A DNA stretch of 35,821 nucleotides. It comes from Actinomyces oris. Its GTDB lineage: Bacteria; Actinomycetota; Actinomycetes; Actinomycetales; Actinomycetaceae. Below are positions 17,301 through 25,012 of the stretch, piece by piece. Under the pieces are notes generated by a model. The model was not told the origin of the DNA. It did no database searches and was given only the letters and a program-made list of their open reading frames with translations. The translations under genes and the position numbers were made by a program. The DNA lies in the NCBI RefSeq assembly GCF_001929375.1, contig NZ_MSGO01000018.1, positions 1-35,821 of the forward strand, read 5' to 3'. The number at the start of each line of letters is the position of its first letter. Position 1 is the first letter of the stretch.

Positions 17301-17874
17301 GTCCTTCACCGCTGTCGAGCGCGATGAGCACGGTACCGCGGTGGACTACTACGAAGGTGCGGGCGGGCTCTCCGGAGGCCAGCGTCAGAAGCTGGTTGTC
17401 TTCTGCTTGGCCGCGGCTCTGCGCTACCAGCTCACCGAGGCCGGTGACCCCGTCCCCGGTTATGCGCTCGTCGTCCTGGATGAGGCCTTCGACAAGACCG
17501 ACACCGAGTTCACCCGCGCCGGCCTCGACGTCTTCAGCGGATTCGGTTTCCAGCTCCTGCTGGCCACACCCATGAAGATGCTCCAGACCCTGGAGGAGCA
17601 CGTCGGCGGGGCCGCCATGGTCACCAATGACGCCGAAGGACGCTGCTCACAGCTTTCCCTGGTCCTGTTCGAGAACACCGAGGATACCGAGAGTGCCGGG
17701 GGCGCTGAGCACGTTGACGACGTCGAGAAGGAGGGGGCTGTGGCGGGGGCCGACGTCGTCGTGGCCACTGACCCGCGGGGGGCGGATAAGACGGCGGCCT
17801 CGGCGTCCGGCACCCACGAGGACAACGAGGAGAACCTCTTCTCAGTCCTCACTGATGAGGAGGGTTCGTTGTGA
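14353..17874 (+). CDS. jetC: Wadjet SMC-like ATPase JetC
   Basis: This 1173-aa SMC/MukB-like protein is the motor of the Wadjet complex, extruding DNA loops before JetD cuts. The N-terminal half of the ATPase head has LARIQVYNWGTFGGHHDLPV and Walker A GPSGSGKSS (about residues 53-61). Long coiled coils of Arg/Glu/Leu-rich sequence flank a globular hinge-like part (about 470-600, with PFVGEILTIVEGQETWRVAV). The C-terminal head has signature LSGGQRQKL (from about 1006) and Walker B VVLDEAFDKTD (catalytic E at about 1044). The last 80 residues are an acidic tail. Start is ATG 14353 or GTG 14350. It overlaps jetB and jetD. All ATPase motifs look intact. Confidence 0.95.
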   Translation: MGTVSSAKGVGAGAVQSATAGQHRLARIQVYNWGTFGGHHDLPVPRSGLLLTGPSGSGKSSLLDALSAVLVPAKHLRFNAAAQDAGTNDRSRTVLSYVRGAYRRVTQETTGEVVTDYLRPGATRSGIALTFTRLHPADTLTLLKLYHVRSGADSASQVEILVEGQQDLVELVGMIREGVDKRRLRQHLGDRARFFQGYSSFAAAFRRRLGLSGEVAQRLLHRTQAAKSLTSLDTLLRDFMLDTPSTFSLADDAVEQFAELRDAHAAVVDARRQEEILAPLLPLSRTISRAQQDQELSEKLSQSVDAYVRRLRRDRLEQTRDRARAAVTALDGEVQSAKRAEDRARAEVQDLTTARAGVAGSELPVVQARLESARKDLARVEDQLRNLAGHLGVLGTEPPQTAAAFAELADQLDREARELRVQLESFEAEAHAVMRDKLELADQLKALRTEAERITSTRSAMAPDLLDAREVISRATGQPASVLPFVGEILTIVEGQETWRVAVEAVASGFARTMLVPERLYRQVADAVDVQRLGTRLSYLRVLPGGEARSVSPDALARKLRPVEGTDYAQWLDTEILRRFDHRCVEDAAALAGVERGVTRAGQVKSSRTAHLKDDRRDLTNPRFWTIGVDAAQRLDQVSQEVDRLRRREREVNARLEDLTRRTHRMQERRDACLRAAESTWEEVDVTTASGVVADLEARCARLTQDLPGLVELDTRLEAARVAEEQARERHISLQANLEHQRSRLEETTKELERLAVEDEPDLDETLSEDLDKRFRSRKRHPTLDEIGQVATSVTRELSQERQRSLRQENEALRDAVSIMVRFGEQWPAAGADVRPEPAYLDDHLKVLKDLRADDLPRHERRFSELLQSQSSQNIGQLASEIRRAVSQVRTRIGPVNDALQDTEYSPGHHLRIEVSERRLPVVADFLADLATISTGSLDLADETQQEAEARFELLNAVMTRLASSEQRDLTWRNQCLDTRLHVSFTAVERDEHGTAVDYYEGAGGLSGGQRQKLVVFCLAAALRYQLTEAGDPVPGYALVVLDEAFDKTDTEFTRAGLDVFSGFGFQLLLATPMKMLQTLEEHVGGAAMVTNDAEGRCSQLSLVLFENTEDTESAGGAEHVDDVEKEGAVAGADVVVATDPRGADKTAASASGTHEDNEENLFSVLTDEEGSL

Positions 17875-19202
17875 GGGACCCTGACGACCTGAGCTCGCGA
17901 GCAGCTAAGCGCTACAGGCAGGCTTTGCCGACCTGGGCCGCCGATCCCAGTAACGCCCGCAATGAGCGGCTTGTTCTTCCGCTCGATGCGCCTACGGAGA
18001 AGCAGGCGTTGAACCGTTCCGAGGAGGTCACGCGATGGATCGCCTCATGGCGCCAGTGGGAGAGGATGTGGGGTGATCACGGTGGTCGCCTTGAACGCGC
18101 CTCGCGGCGCTGGACCTCCATGGGTGTTCAGCAGGTTCCCGTCCGAGCCGTCCTTGACGGAGCGGGCGCCGTGGCCCGTGCCTGCGGCCGGTTGCAGCAC
18201 TGGCGGCGGGCCGAACGGCGGGCATCTCGAATGCGAGATGTTCTTACCGGGTTGTGTCAGTCGCTCCGTGATCAGGATGAGGATCTCGGGGCAACGGGAG
18301 AGGGCGGGGCCAAGGCGGTGCCGGGGGATGAACAGACTGATGCTGCTGCTGCGATCTCAGCGGCCATCGCCTCCGTCATCACCACCGTGGCGGACTACTC
18401 GGACGACGATGTCGAGCGACTCCTCGGCGCCGTCACGTGGCTTACCGCTCACCCGGTCTCCGGCCTCTATCTGCGTCAGCTTCCGCTGGCCGGCATGGAC
18501 ACCAAGTGGCTGGAAGCCCACCGGCGTGTAGTTCTGCGCCTGCTCGGGGCGCTCCGGGGGGAGGATGCCCGCGATGTGGAGCTGGGACTGCTCACCCCGC
18601 CTCGGCACACGGTGCGATTGAGGGTCCTCGATGCCGGCCTCGCGCCGTCGGGGTTGCGCGATCTGGCGGCGCCTGTTGCGGAGCTCAACCGGCTCTGGCC
18701 CGCCCCACGGAACGGTGACCTGCCCCAGCGGTCGGAGTCGGTGCCCGCGACTGTCGTCATTGTGGAGAACCTGACGACCTTTCTCGCTCTGGAGGACTGT
18801 CCGGGAACTGTGGCCCTGTGGGGAGCCGGATACGCCGTCGACGCCGTCAGCGACCTGAGCTGGGTGCTCCGAGCGCAGCGGGTCCTCTACTGGGGGGACG
18901 TCGATGTTGACGGGCTCGCCATCCTGGCCCGTCTGCGATCCCGTCTCCCGCAGGTTCGATCGATCCTCATGGGCCCCGAGGTCCTGGAACGCTACGCCAC
19001 GCTGGTGGTCCCAGACCCGGCGGCTGACAAGCATGAGGGGCGGTCCGTCCCCGACGGGCTCACCGCCTCTGAACGGTGGGCGTGGGAGGTTGTGAGCACC
19101 CGAGGCATCCGGCTGGAGCAGGAACGCGTCGCCTGGCCGCACGCGAGCAAGGAGGTACGGGCGGCCCTCCAGGACCGTCCCGGCCCGCCAGTGATTGAGT
19201 GA
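17871..19202 (+). CDS. jetD: Wadjet Toprim nuclease JetD (DUF3322/DUF2220)
   Basis: This 443-aa protein is the nuclease subunit that cleaves the extruded circular DNA. The N-terminal DUF3322-type region has WIASWRQWERMWG. The C-terminal half is a DUF2220 Toprim domain: the glutamate of VVIVENLTTFLAL (E at about 299) and the acidic cluster YWGDVDVDG (D343, D345, D347) are the expected metal ligands. EVVSTRGIRLEQE follows near the end. GTG start overlaps jetC by 4 bp (GTGA). The presence of JetD with an intact Toprim site separates this operon from housekeeping MukBEF/MksBEF systems and marks it as plasmid defence. A hairpin terminator follows directly. Confidence 0.93.
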   Translation: MRDPDDLSSRAAKRYRQALPTWAADPSNARNERLVLPLDAPTEKQALNRSEEVTRWIASWRQWERMWGDHGGRLERASRRWTSMGVQQVPVRAVLDGAGAVARACGRLQHWRRAERRASRMRDVLTGLCQSLRDQDEDLGATGEGGAKAVPGDEQTDAAAAISAAIASVITTVADYSDDDVERLLGAVTWLTAHPVSGLYLRQLPLAGMDTKWLEAHRRVVLRLLGALRGEDARDVELGLLTPPRHTVRLRVLDAGLAPSGLRDLAAPVAELNRLWPAPRNGDLPQRSESVPATVVIVENLTTFLALEDCPGTVALWGAGYAVDAVSDLSWVLRAQRVLYWGDVDVDGLAILARLRSRLPQVRSILMGPEVLERYATLVVPDPAADKHEGRSVPDGLTASERWAWEVVSTRGIRLEQERVAWPHASKEVRAALQDRPGPPVIE

Positions 19203-19204
19203 GT

Positions 19205-19241
19205 CGGGGTGGGCGGGATCTCGACGATTCCGCCCACCCCG
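19205..19241 (+). terminator. Terminator of the jetABCD operon
   Basis: A perfect 12-bp stem (CGGGGTGGGCGG at 19205-19216, CCGCCCACCCCG at 19230-19241), extendable by a G-T and an A-T pair, starts 2 bp after the jetD stop. There is no T-run. Confidence 0.75.
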
Positions 19242-19387
19242 ACAACACGGATGGTTCCGCGGGCTCAGGCGCTGGCGATGGTCCAGCGGCGGCCGACTGC
19301 GCCGCCGCCTCACCGACGACCGCCCCGGCCGGCGCGAGAGTGAGGAAATCAGTACCACGACGGCGTCGAATCGGGGACCATAGATCT

Positions 19388-21391
19388 ATGAGCGCCACCG
19401 TCCCGCCCCCCGCCTCCCTCAACGACATCGTCTTCCACGTCCTGGACCCGCTCGAGGCCGTGGAGCGGGACATCTTCCTCACGCGCGCCGAGGCCTGGTA
19501 CCCCGATCTCCTCGACGGGCTCACCACCCTCTACGGCGACGCCGCCGAGGAGGCGGCCATCAACCTGCTGGCCCTGGCCGCCCGGGCCTACGCGGAGCGC
19601 GACTACGAGCTGCGCCGCCTGGACCTGGCCCGCACCCTCGACCCTGCTTGGGCCCAGCACCCCGGCCGCGTCGGCTACGCCGCCTACACCGAGCGCTTCG
19701 CCGGCACCCTGCGCGGCGTGGAGGACCGCATCGACTACCTGCGCGAGCTGGGCGTCACCTACCTCCACCTCATGCCCCTGCTCACCCCGCGCCCCGGCGA
19801 CTCCGACGGCGGCTACGCGGTGGCCGACTACCGCACCGTGCGTCCGGACCTGGGCACCATGGAGGACCTCGAGCACCTGGCCGGCGAGCTGCGCGCCGAG
19901 GGCATCTCCCTGGTGGTGGACCTCGTCCTCAACCACGTGGCCGCCGAGCACGAGTGGGTGGTGCGGGCGCGCGCCGGCGAGCAGCGCTACCGCGACTACT
20001 TCCTCATCTTCCCCGACCGCACCGAGCCAGACGCCTACGAGCGCACCCTGCCGGAGGTCTTCCCCGACTTCGCCCCCGGCAACTTCACCTGGGACGACGC
20101 CGTGGGCGGCTGGGTGTGGACCACCTTCAACTCCTTCCAGTGGGACCTCAACTGGCGCAACCCCCACGTCATGGCCGAGTTCGCCGACATCGTCCTGGAC
20201 CTGGCCAACCGCGGCGTCGAGGTGCTGCGCCTGGACGCCATCGCCTTCACCATCAAGCGCAAGGGCACCGACTGCCAGGGCCAGCCCGAGGTCCACGCCA
20301 TCACCGAGGTCCTGCGTGCCCTGACCCGCATCGCCTGCCCCGCCGTCGACCTCAAGGCCGAGGCGATCGTCGCCCCCACCGAGCTCCTCCAGTACCTCGG
20401 CCAGGGCAAGTACACCGGCAAGGTCTCCGACCTGGCCTACCACAACTCTCTCATGGTCCAGGTCTGGTCCATGCTCGCCGCCCGCGACACGACGCTGGCC
20501 GTCGAGGCCCTCCAGAACCTGCCGGTCGAGCCCTCCACCACCGCCTGGATCACCTACCTGCGCTGCCACGACGACATCGGCTGGGCCATCGACGACGACG
20601 ACGCGGCCGCCGTCGGCCTGTCCGGCTACGACCACCGGTCCTTCCTGGCCGACTGGTACAGCGGCGAGTACCCCACCTCCGACGCCGCGGGCCTCGTCTT
20701 CCAGCACAACCCGGCCACCGGGGACCGGCGCATCGCCGGGACGGCCGCCTCACTCATCGGGATCGAGGCCGCCACCGAGGCCTGGGAGGGCGTCACCGAC
20801 GAGACCCCCGAGCACGAGGTCGAGGCGCTGTGGACCTGGCGTGAGGAACGGATCCACGCCCTGCGCATGGCCTACGCCATCCTCTACGGCTGGGGCGGCA
20901 TCCCCGTCCTGTGGAGCGGGGACGAGCTCGCCCAGCCCAACGACCCCAACTGGGACACCGAGCCCGGCCACGAGGCCGACTCGCGCTGGGCCGGGCGGCC
21001 CCGCCTCGACGAGGCCCGGCTGGTCAACCGCCGCGACCGCTCCACCGTCGAGGGGCGCGTCTTCACCGACCTGGCGCGGATGGCGCAGGTGCGCGCCGGC
21101 CTGCCCCAGCTCGACGCCGCCGTGCGCACCCAGGTCCAGGACGTCGACGACCCCGGGGTGCTGGTGACCTATCGGGACCACCCGCGCGGCAGCTTCGTGG
21201 GCGTGTACAACGTGACGCCGCAGTGGCGCTCGGTGGCCGCCGACCAGCTCGCCCGGCTCGGCGTCATGGGGGCCACCGACGTCCTGACCGACACGGTCCC
21301 CTTCGGCTCCACCACGCTGGACGGGGCGGGGGACGGCCGCGTGCCCGTGCCGCCCTACGCCGCCTGGTGGCTGGTGCGCCCCACGGACTGA
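19388..21391 (+). CDS. Amylosucrase (GH13 subfamily 4)
   Basis: This 667-aa alpha-amylase-family enzyme moves glucose from sucrose onto alpha-1,4-glucan, or hydrolyses sucrose. The helical N-terminal domain precedes a (beta/alpha)8 barrel starting near GYAAYTERFAGTL. Catalytic residues by GH13 pattern are the nucleophile in LRLDAIAF (D283), the acid/base in LKAEAIV (E325) and the stabiliser in CHDDIGW (D395). DGGYAVADYRTVRPDLG and VVDLVLNHVAAEHEW are also present. A QWDLNW motif before the nucleophile is typical of amylosucrases. No signal peptide is seen, so it acts in the cytosol. ATG 19388 lies in a perfect palindrome CATAGATCTATG (19379-19390) without a good ribosome site. Sucrose hydrolase is the main alternative. 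Confidence 0.9.
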   Translation: MSATVPPPASLNDIVFHVLDPLEAVERDIFLTRAEAWYPDLLDGLTTLYGDAAEEAAINLLALAARAYAERDYELRRLDLARTLDPAWAQHPGRVGYAAYTERFAGTLRGVEDRIDYLRELGVTYLHLMPLLTPRPGDSDGGYAVADYRTVRPDLGTMEDLEHLAGELRAEGISLVVDLVLNHVAAEHEWVVRARAGEQRYRDYFLIFPDRTEPDAYERTLPEVFPDFAPGNFTWDDAVGGWVWTTFNSFQWDLNWRNPHVMAEFADIVLDLANRGVEVLRLDAIAFTIKRKGTDCQGQPEVHAITEVLRALTRIACPAVDLKAEAIVAPTELLQYLGQGKYTGKVSDLAYHNSLMVQVWSMLAARDTTLAVEALQNLPVEPSTTAWITYLRCHDDIGWAIDDDDAAAVGLSGYDHRSFLADWYSGEYPTSDAAGLVFQHNPATGDRRIAGTAASLIGIEAATEAWEGVTDETPEHEVEALWTWREERIHALRMAYAILYGWGGIPVLWSGDELAQPNDPNWDTEPGHEADSRWAGRPRLDEARLVNRRDRSTVEGRVFTDLARMAQVRAGLPQLDAAVRTQVQDVDDPGVLVTYRDHPRGSFVGVYNVTPQWRSVAADQLARLGVMGATDVLTDTVPFGSTTLDGAGDGRVPVPPYAAWWLVRPTD

Positions 21392-21440
21392 CGGTCTGGG
21401 CTTTCATGTAACCACGCCCGGAGCGACGAGCGGGCTGTTG

Positions 21441-21572
21441 TGTCACAAATGGAGACTTTTCGGTCGGCGGCTGTGCTCACAGGGCCGATGCTGAACGCAT
21501 ATGCGCAGGTGAGAAGCCTGCCGGTAGAGACCAGACGAACGACTTGTGTATGAAAAGTCGCCAATCGTGACA
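21441..21572. repeat. MITE-like inverted-repeat element, copy 2
   Basis: A 132-bp element whose left end is TGTCACAAATGGAGACTTTT and whose right end reads, on the other strand, TGTCACGATTGGCGACTTTT. It belongs to the same family as 10757-10889, with matching length, ends and a weakly similar centre around GCAGGT and GCCGGT. It lies between amylosucrase and serine dehydratase and encodes nothing convincing. Confidence 0.75.
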
Positions 21573-21641
21573 CCGAAGGCCTATTCGGGGCTGAGATCGC
21601 ATAGCTTGGGGCCGAGGCACCGGGCGTGCATCATTAAGGAC

Positions 21642-23300
21642 GTGACCCGCCGCAGCCTGTCCACCTCGACGCACACCCCCGATTCCGCAGCCGGTTCTAC
21701 GACCACGGCGGTCACCGAAGCGCCCGCCGCCCGGGAGACCGCGCTCGTCTCCGCGGCACTGGACTCGGCCACGCCCGCCGCCCTCCTGGCCGGGGCCATC
21801 GACGTCGAGCAGGCGCCCCGCCCGCTGAGCGTCTTCGACCTCATGCGCATCGGCATCGGCCCCTCCTCCTCCCACACCGTGGGCCCCATGCGAGCCGGCC
21901 GCGCCTTCGGTCGGGCCCTGGCCGAGGCGGTCCGCCCGGGCGGCGCCGGGGCGTCCGACGGCGAGTGCGCCTCACCGGTCCCGGGCGCCGGCCTGCCGCA
22001 GCCCACTCGCGTCACCGTCGAGCTCTACGGCTCGCTGGGCGCCACCGGCCGCGGGCACGCCACCGACCGCGCCGCCGTCATGGGGCTGGCCGGCTACGAG
22101 CCTGAGACGGTCCCCGCCGTCGTGTGCGAGTCCCTCATGGAGGAGGTCGAGGCCGCCGGGGAGCTGGTGGTCGACGGCGTCGGCCCCGTCCCCTTCAGCC
22201 CGGGCGCCGACATCCACTTCCTGCCCGGGCGGGTCCTGCCCTACCACGTCAACGGCATGACCCTGACCGCCTACTGCGCCAGCGGCGCCGAGATCCTGCG
22301 CCGCACCTACTACTCCGTGGGCGGCGGCTTCGTCATGGAGGATGTCGGCACCCCCGGGGCGCCGTCGATCCAGGCCCTGGCGACCGCCTCGGCCACCCAG
22401 GCCCACGCCACCCCCGCGCCCTTCCCCTTCACCACCTCGGCCGCGATGCTGGCGATCTGCGAGCGCGAGGGCCTGAGCGTGTCCGACGTCGTCCTGGCCA
22501 ACGAGCTCTCCGCCCGCAGCCGCAAGGAGGTCATGGCCTATCTGGACCGACTGCGCTCCACGATGCGCGCCTGCATCGAGGCCGGCATGAACGCCGAGGG
22601 CATCCTGCCCGGCGGGCTCGGGGTGCGCCGGCGCGCCAAGGCCCTCCACGAGCGGCTGTGCGCCCAGTCGACCGGCCCGGCCGCCGCCTTCACCATGGCC
22701 GACCCCCTGCGCGGCATGGACTGGGTGGACCTGTTCGCGCTCGCGGTCAACGAGGAGAACGCCGCCGGGCGCCGCGTCGTCACCGCCCCCACCAACGGCG
22801 CGGCCGGCATCGTCCCCGCGGTCCTGGCCTACTACGAGCGCTTCATCCCCGGGGCCGACGACGATGGCGCCCGCCGTTTCCTGCTGGCCGCCACCGCCGT
22901 GGGCGGGCTCATCAAGACCAATGCCTCGATTGCCGGGGCCGAGGTGGGCTGCCAGGGGGAGGTCGGGGCGGCCTCCTCGATGGCGGCCGCCGGCCTGGCC
23001 GAGGCCCTGGGTGGGACGCCCGCCCAGGTGGAGAACGCCGCCGAGATCGCCATGGAGCACAACCTGGGGCTCACCTGCGACCCGGTGGGCGGACTCGTCC
23101 AGATTCCCTGCATCGAGCGCAACGCGGTGGCCGCCGTCAAGGCCATCAACGCCGCCCGCATGGCCCTGTGGGGCGAGGGCCGGCACGCCGTCAGCCTCGA
23201 CACCGTCATTGAGACGATGCGCCAGACCGGCGAGGACATGCTCGCCAAGTACAAGGAGACCTCCCGCGGGGGACTGGCCGTCAACGTCGTGGAGTGCTGA
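21642..23300 (+). CDS. sdaA: L-serine dehydratase, single-chain iron-sulfur type
   Basis: This 552-aa enzyme converts L-serine to pyruvate and ammonia in the cytosol using a [4Fe-4S] cluster. The beta-type domain has [20 protein letters not shown] (about residues 63-82) and the alpha-type domain has [15 protein letters not shown] and [19 protein letters not shown]. The segment [18 protein letters not shown] carries further cluster cysteines. About 60 extra Ala/Thr-rich residues precede the conserved start. GTG 21642 is chosen because a longer in-frame start (21546) lies inside the MITE-like repeat. An AAGGA sits very close to the GTG, so the true start could still differ. A lone gene with no serine transporter visible beside it. 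Confidence 0.93.
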   Translation: MTRRSLSTSTHTPDSAAGSTTTAVTEAPAARETALVSAALDSATPAALLAGAIDVEQAPRPLSVFDLMRIGIGPSSSHTVGPMRAGRAFGRALAEAVRPGGAGASDGECASPVPGAGLPQPTRVTVELYGSLGATGRGHATDRAAVMGLAGYEPETVPAVVCESLMEEVEAAGELVVDGVGPVPFSPGADIHFLPGRVLPYHVNGMTLTAYCASGAEILRRTYYSVGGGFVMEDVGTPGAPSIQALATASATQAHATPAPFPFTTSAAMLAICEREGLSVSDVVLANELSARSRKEVMAYLDRLRSTMRACIEAGMNAEGILPGGLGVRRRAKALHERLCAQSTGPAAAFTMADPLRGMDWVDLFALAVNEENAAGRRVVTAPTNGAAGIVPAVLAYYERFIPGADDDGARRFLLAATAVGGLIKTNASIAGAEVGCQGEVGAASSMAAAGLAEALGGTPAQVENAAEIAMEHNLGLTCDPVGGLVQIPCIERNAVAAVKAINAARMALWGEGRHAVSLDTVIETMRQTGEDMLAKYKETSRGGLAVNVVEC

Positions 23301-23359
23301 TCGGCGTCAGGGTTGATGGGCGGTCTTAAGGGCGTATCGATGATGTCGGCACGGTTCGG

Positions 23360-23365
23360 CATAAT
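23360..23365 (+). promoter_or_regulatory. Predicted -10 of a leaderless DUF262-HipA message
   Basis: CATAAT (23360-23365) ends 7 bp before the ATG at 23372 and there is no ribosome site. A weak -35 (TCGATG, 23337-23342) is 17 bp upstream. The spacing suggests transcription starting on the start codon. Confidence 0.35.
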
Positions 23366-23371
23366 TGATGT

Positions 23372-25012
23372 ATGAGCGAACCGCAGGCAGTCTCCAGCAG
23401 CCAGAGCTACAGCATTGCGCAGCTGCGCTCGCTGGTGAAATCCGGTCGTCTGCGCGTGCCGCAGTTCCAGCGCTCCTTCCGCTGGGAGAAGCAGGATGTC
23501 CTCAATCTCGTTGACTCCGTGCTTCGCGGTTATCCGATCGGCAGCCTTCTGCTCTGGAAGCGGGAGGCTGAGGCGGAGCATTTGAGGATCGGTGCCCTTG
23601 ACATTGAAGCCAGCAGCATCCCGGATGCCCTGTGGGTGGTGGATGGTCAGCAACGCATCACCAGCCTCGTCAATGCCATGGACCCGGAAGGGGCGCACGA
23701 TCCGAGGTTCTCCCTGGGGTACTCCTTGGAGGAGCAGAAGGTCACCCCTGTGTGTGATTCGGGGGCATCACTCATCGTGCCTTTACCCGACCTGTTCGAT
23801 CTGGGACGTGCACTGGCGTGGTTGAGAGACAATCCTGATGGAACGGAGTATGCCTCGCATATCCAGGATGTGACCGGGAGGCTCGCTGATGTCTCGGTCC
23901 CCGCGACGATCATGGAGGATGCCGATGAGGCGGTTCTCCGGGAGGTGTTTGACCGAATCAATAATCGGGGTAAGAAGCTCAATGCCGCGGAGATCTTCGA
24001 TGCGATTCACGGTGGTCCGAGCGATGGGATGACGACGGCGGGCATCGCGGCACACGTCGACGAGCGGACCCATTTCGGTGCCTTGGCGGACAAGGTTGTG
24101 GTCCAGGCGCTCCTGGTGCGACGCCACACGGACATCACTCGCGACGTTCATGGGGAATTCTCTCCTAGCCGTCGGGCTGTCAGCGATTTTCCCAATGAGA
24201 GTCAGGAAGAGGCGTATCTGGAAACGGAGCGGTCTCTTGTGGCTGCCGCGCTGTTCCTCCAGCAGTGCGGCATCCCCCATATGACGTTTCTTCCGTTTCG
24301 ATTCCAGCTGCTGGTCCTGGCAAGATTCTTCGCCTTCTTCCCTCACGCTCAGGACCGTAATCTTGAGCTGCTTCGACGCTGGTTCTGGCGCACGAGCGTC
24401 GGTGCCGATGACCTCGGTATCAACGGCTCTCAGACGGACCTTCGCGATATGGCTGCCTGTCTCGTCCCCGGTCAGGAGTCGGCGTCGGTCCAAAGGCTTC
24501 TCAGCGCAGCGGCACTCGCGAACCCTCCCCAGGTCCCTGATCTCCGTGTGTTCCGAGCCACTCGCTCCGACAGCAAGGTGATCCTCGCTGCGATGTGGAA
24601 CCTGGAACCGGTGGATCCTGACTCGGGCGCCCCGATAACAGTGGAGACGCTGGCTGCGCAGCTCGAGGGTGAGACGACGCCGCGAGGCGTGGTCTCCGAC
24701 CTGGTCCCGGCCTCCGCTCTTCCGGACGGAGCCCCTGTCGCCGCTAACAAGGTGATCTCGACAAGGGATCGTCGAGATCTCCTCTCTCTCCTGGATGGCG
24801 AGTCCGATCTCGCCTCGCTGCTCCTGAACGCACGGATCCTGCACGACCTCCAGGGGAACCGGTACAACGACGCCATTGAGGCGAGAACTGAGCCGCTGCG
24901 CAGCTACCTCGATAGCTTCATCAGGGCGCGGACCGCATACGGGCATGAGGACACCCCGCCGCTCGGTGACTACATCACCGACGGGGAATGGCAGGAAGGT
25001 GAAGCGTCATGA
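23372..25012 (+). CDS. DUF262 (GmrS/ParB-fold) protein
   Basis: This 546-aa protein has the DUF262 fold related to ParB and to the GmrS half of GmrSD-type modification-dependent restriction enzymes. It shows VPQFQRSFRWEKQDVLNLVD (residues 29-48), YPIGSLLLW, the nucleotide-site motif VVDGQQRITSLV (89-100) and FDRINNRGKKLNAAEIF (193-209). No DUF1524 HNH motif is visible in the C-terminal half, so the nuclease arm of GmrSD appears to be missing. The stop overlaps the start of a HipA-like kinase by 4 bp, so the two are translationally coupled. Ordinary codon use gives no sign of very recent transfer. A defence or regulatory role is inferred; the exact activity is unknown. Confidence 0.85.
   Translation: MSEPQAVSSSQSYSIAQLRSLVKSGRLRVPQFQRSFRWEKQDVLNLVDSVLRGYPIGSLLLWKREAEAEHLRIGALDIEASSIPDALWVVDGQQRITSLVNAMDPEGAHDPRFSLGYSLEEQKVTPVCDSGASLIVPLPDLFDLGRALAWLRDNPDGTEYASHIQDVTGRLADVSVPATIMEDADEAVLREVFDRINNRGKKLNAAEIFDAIHGGPSDGMTTAGIAAHVDERTHFGALADKVVVQALLVRRHTDITRDVHGEFSPSRRAVSDFPNESQEEAYLETERSLVAAALFLQQCGIPHMTFLPFRFQLLVLARFFAFFPHAQDRNLELLRRWFWRTSVGADDLGINGSQTDLRDMAACLVPGQESASVQRLLSAAALANPPQVPDLRVFRATRSDSKVILAAMWNLEPVDPDSGAPITVETLAAQLEGETTPRGVVSDLVPASALPDGAPVAANKVISTRDRRDLLSLLDGESDLASLLLNARILHDLQGNRYNDAIEARTEPLRSYLDSFIRARTAYGHEDTPPLGDYITDGEWQEGEAS

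Noticed and set aside
12025-19202. Housekeeping MksBEF/MukBEF condensin instead of Wadjet
   Set aside because: The fourth gene encodes a DUF2220 Toprim protein with its acidic residues, the Wadjet-specific JetD nuclease.
19349-20707. A 452-codon minus-strand reading frame
   Set aside because: Antisense to amylosucrase, Gly/Val-rich, no recognisable domain.
23372-25012. GmrSD-type fused restriction enzyme
   Set aside because: The C-terminal half shows no DUF1524 H-x-x-P / H-N-H pattern, so only the DUF262 part is claimed.
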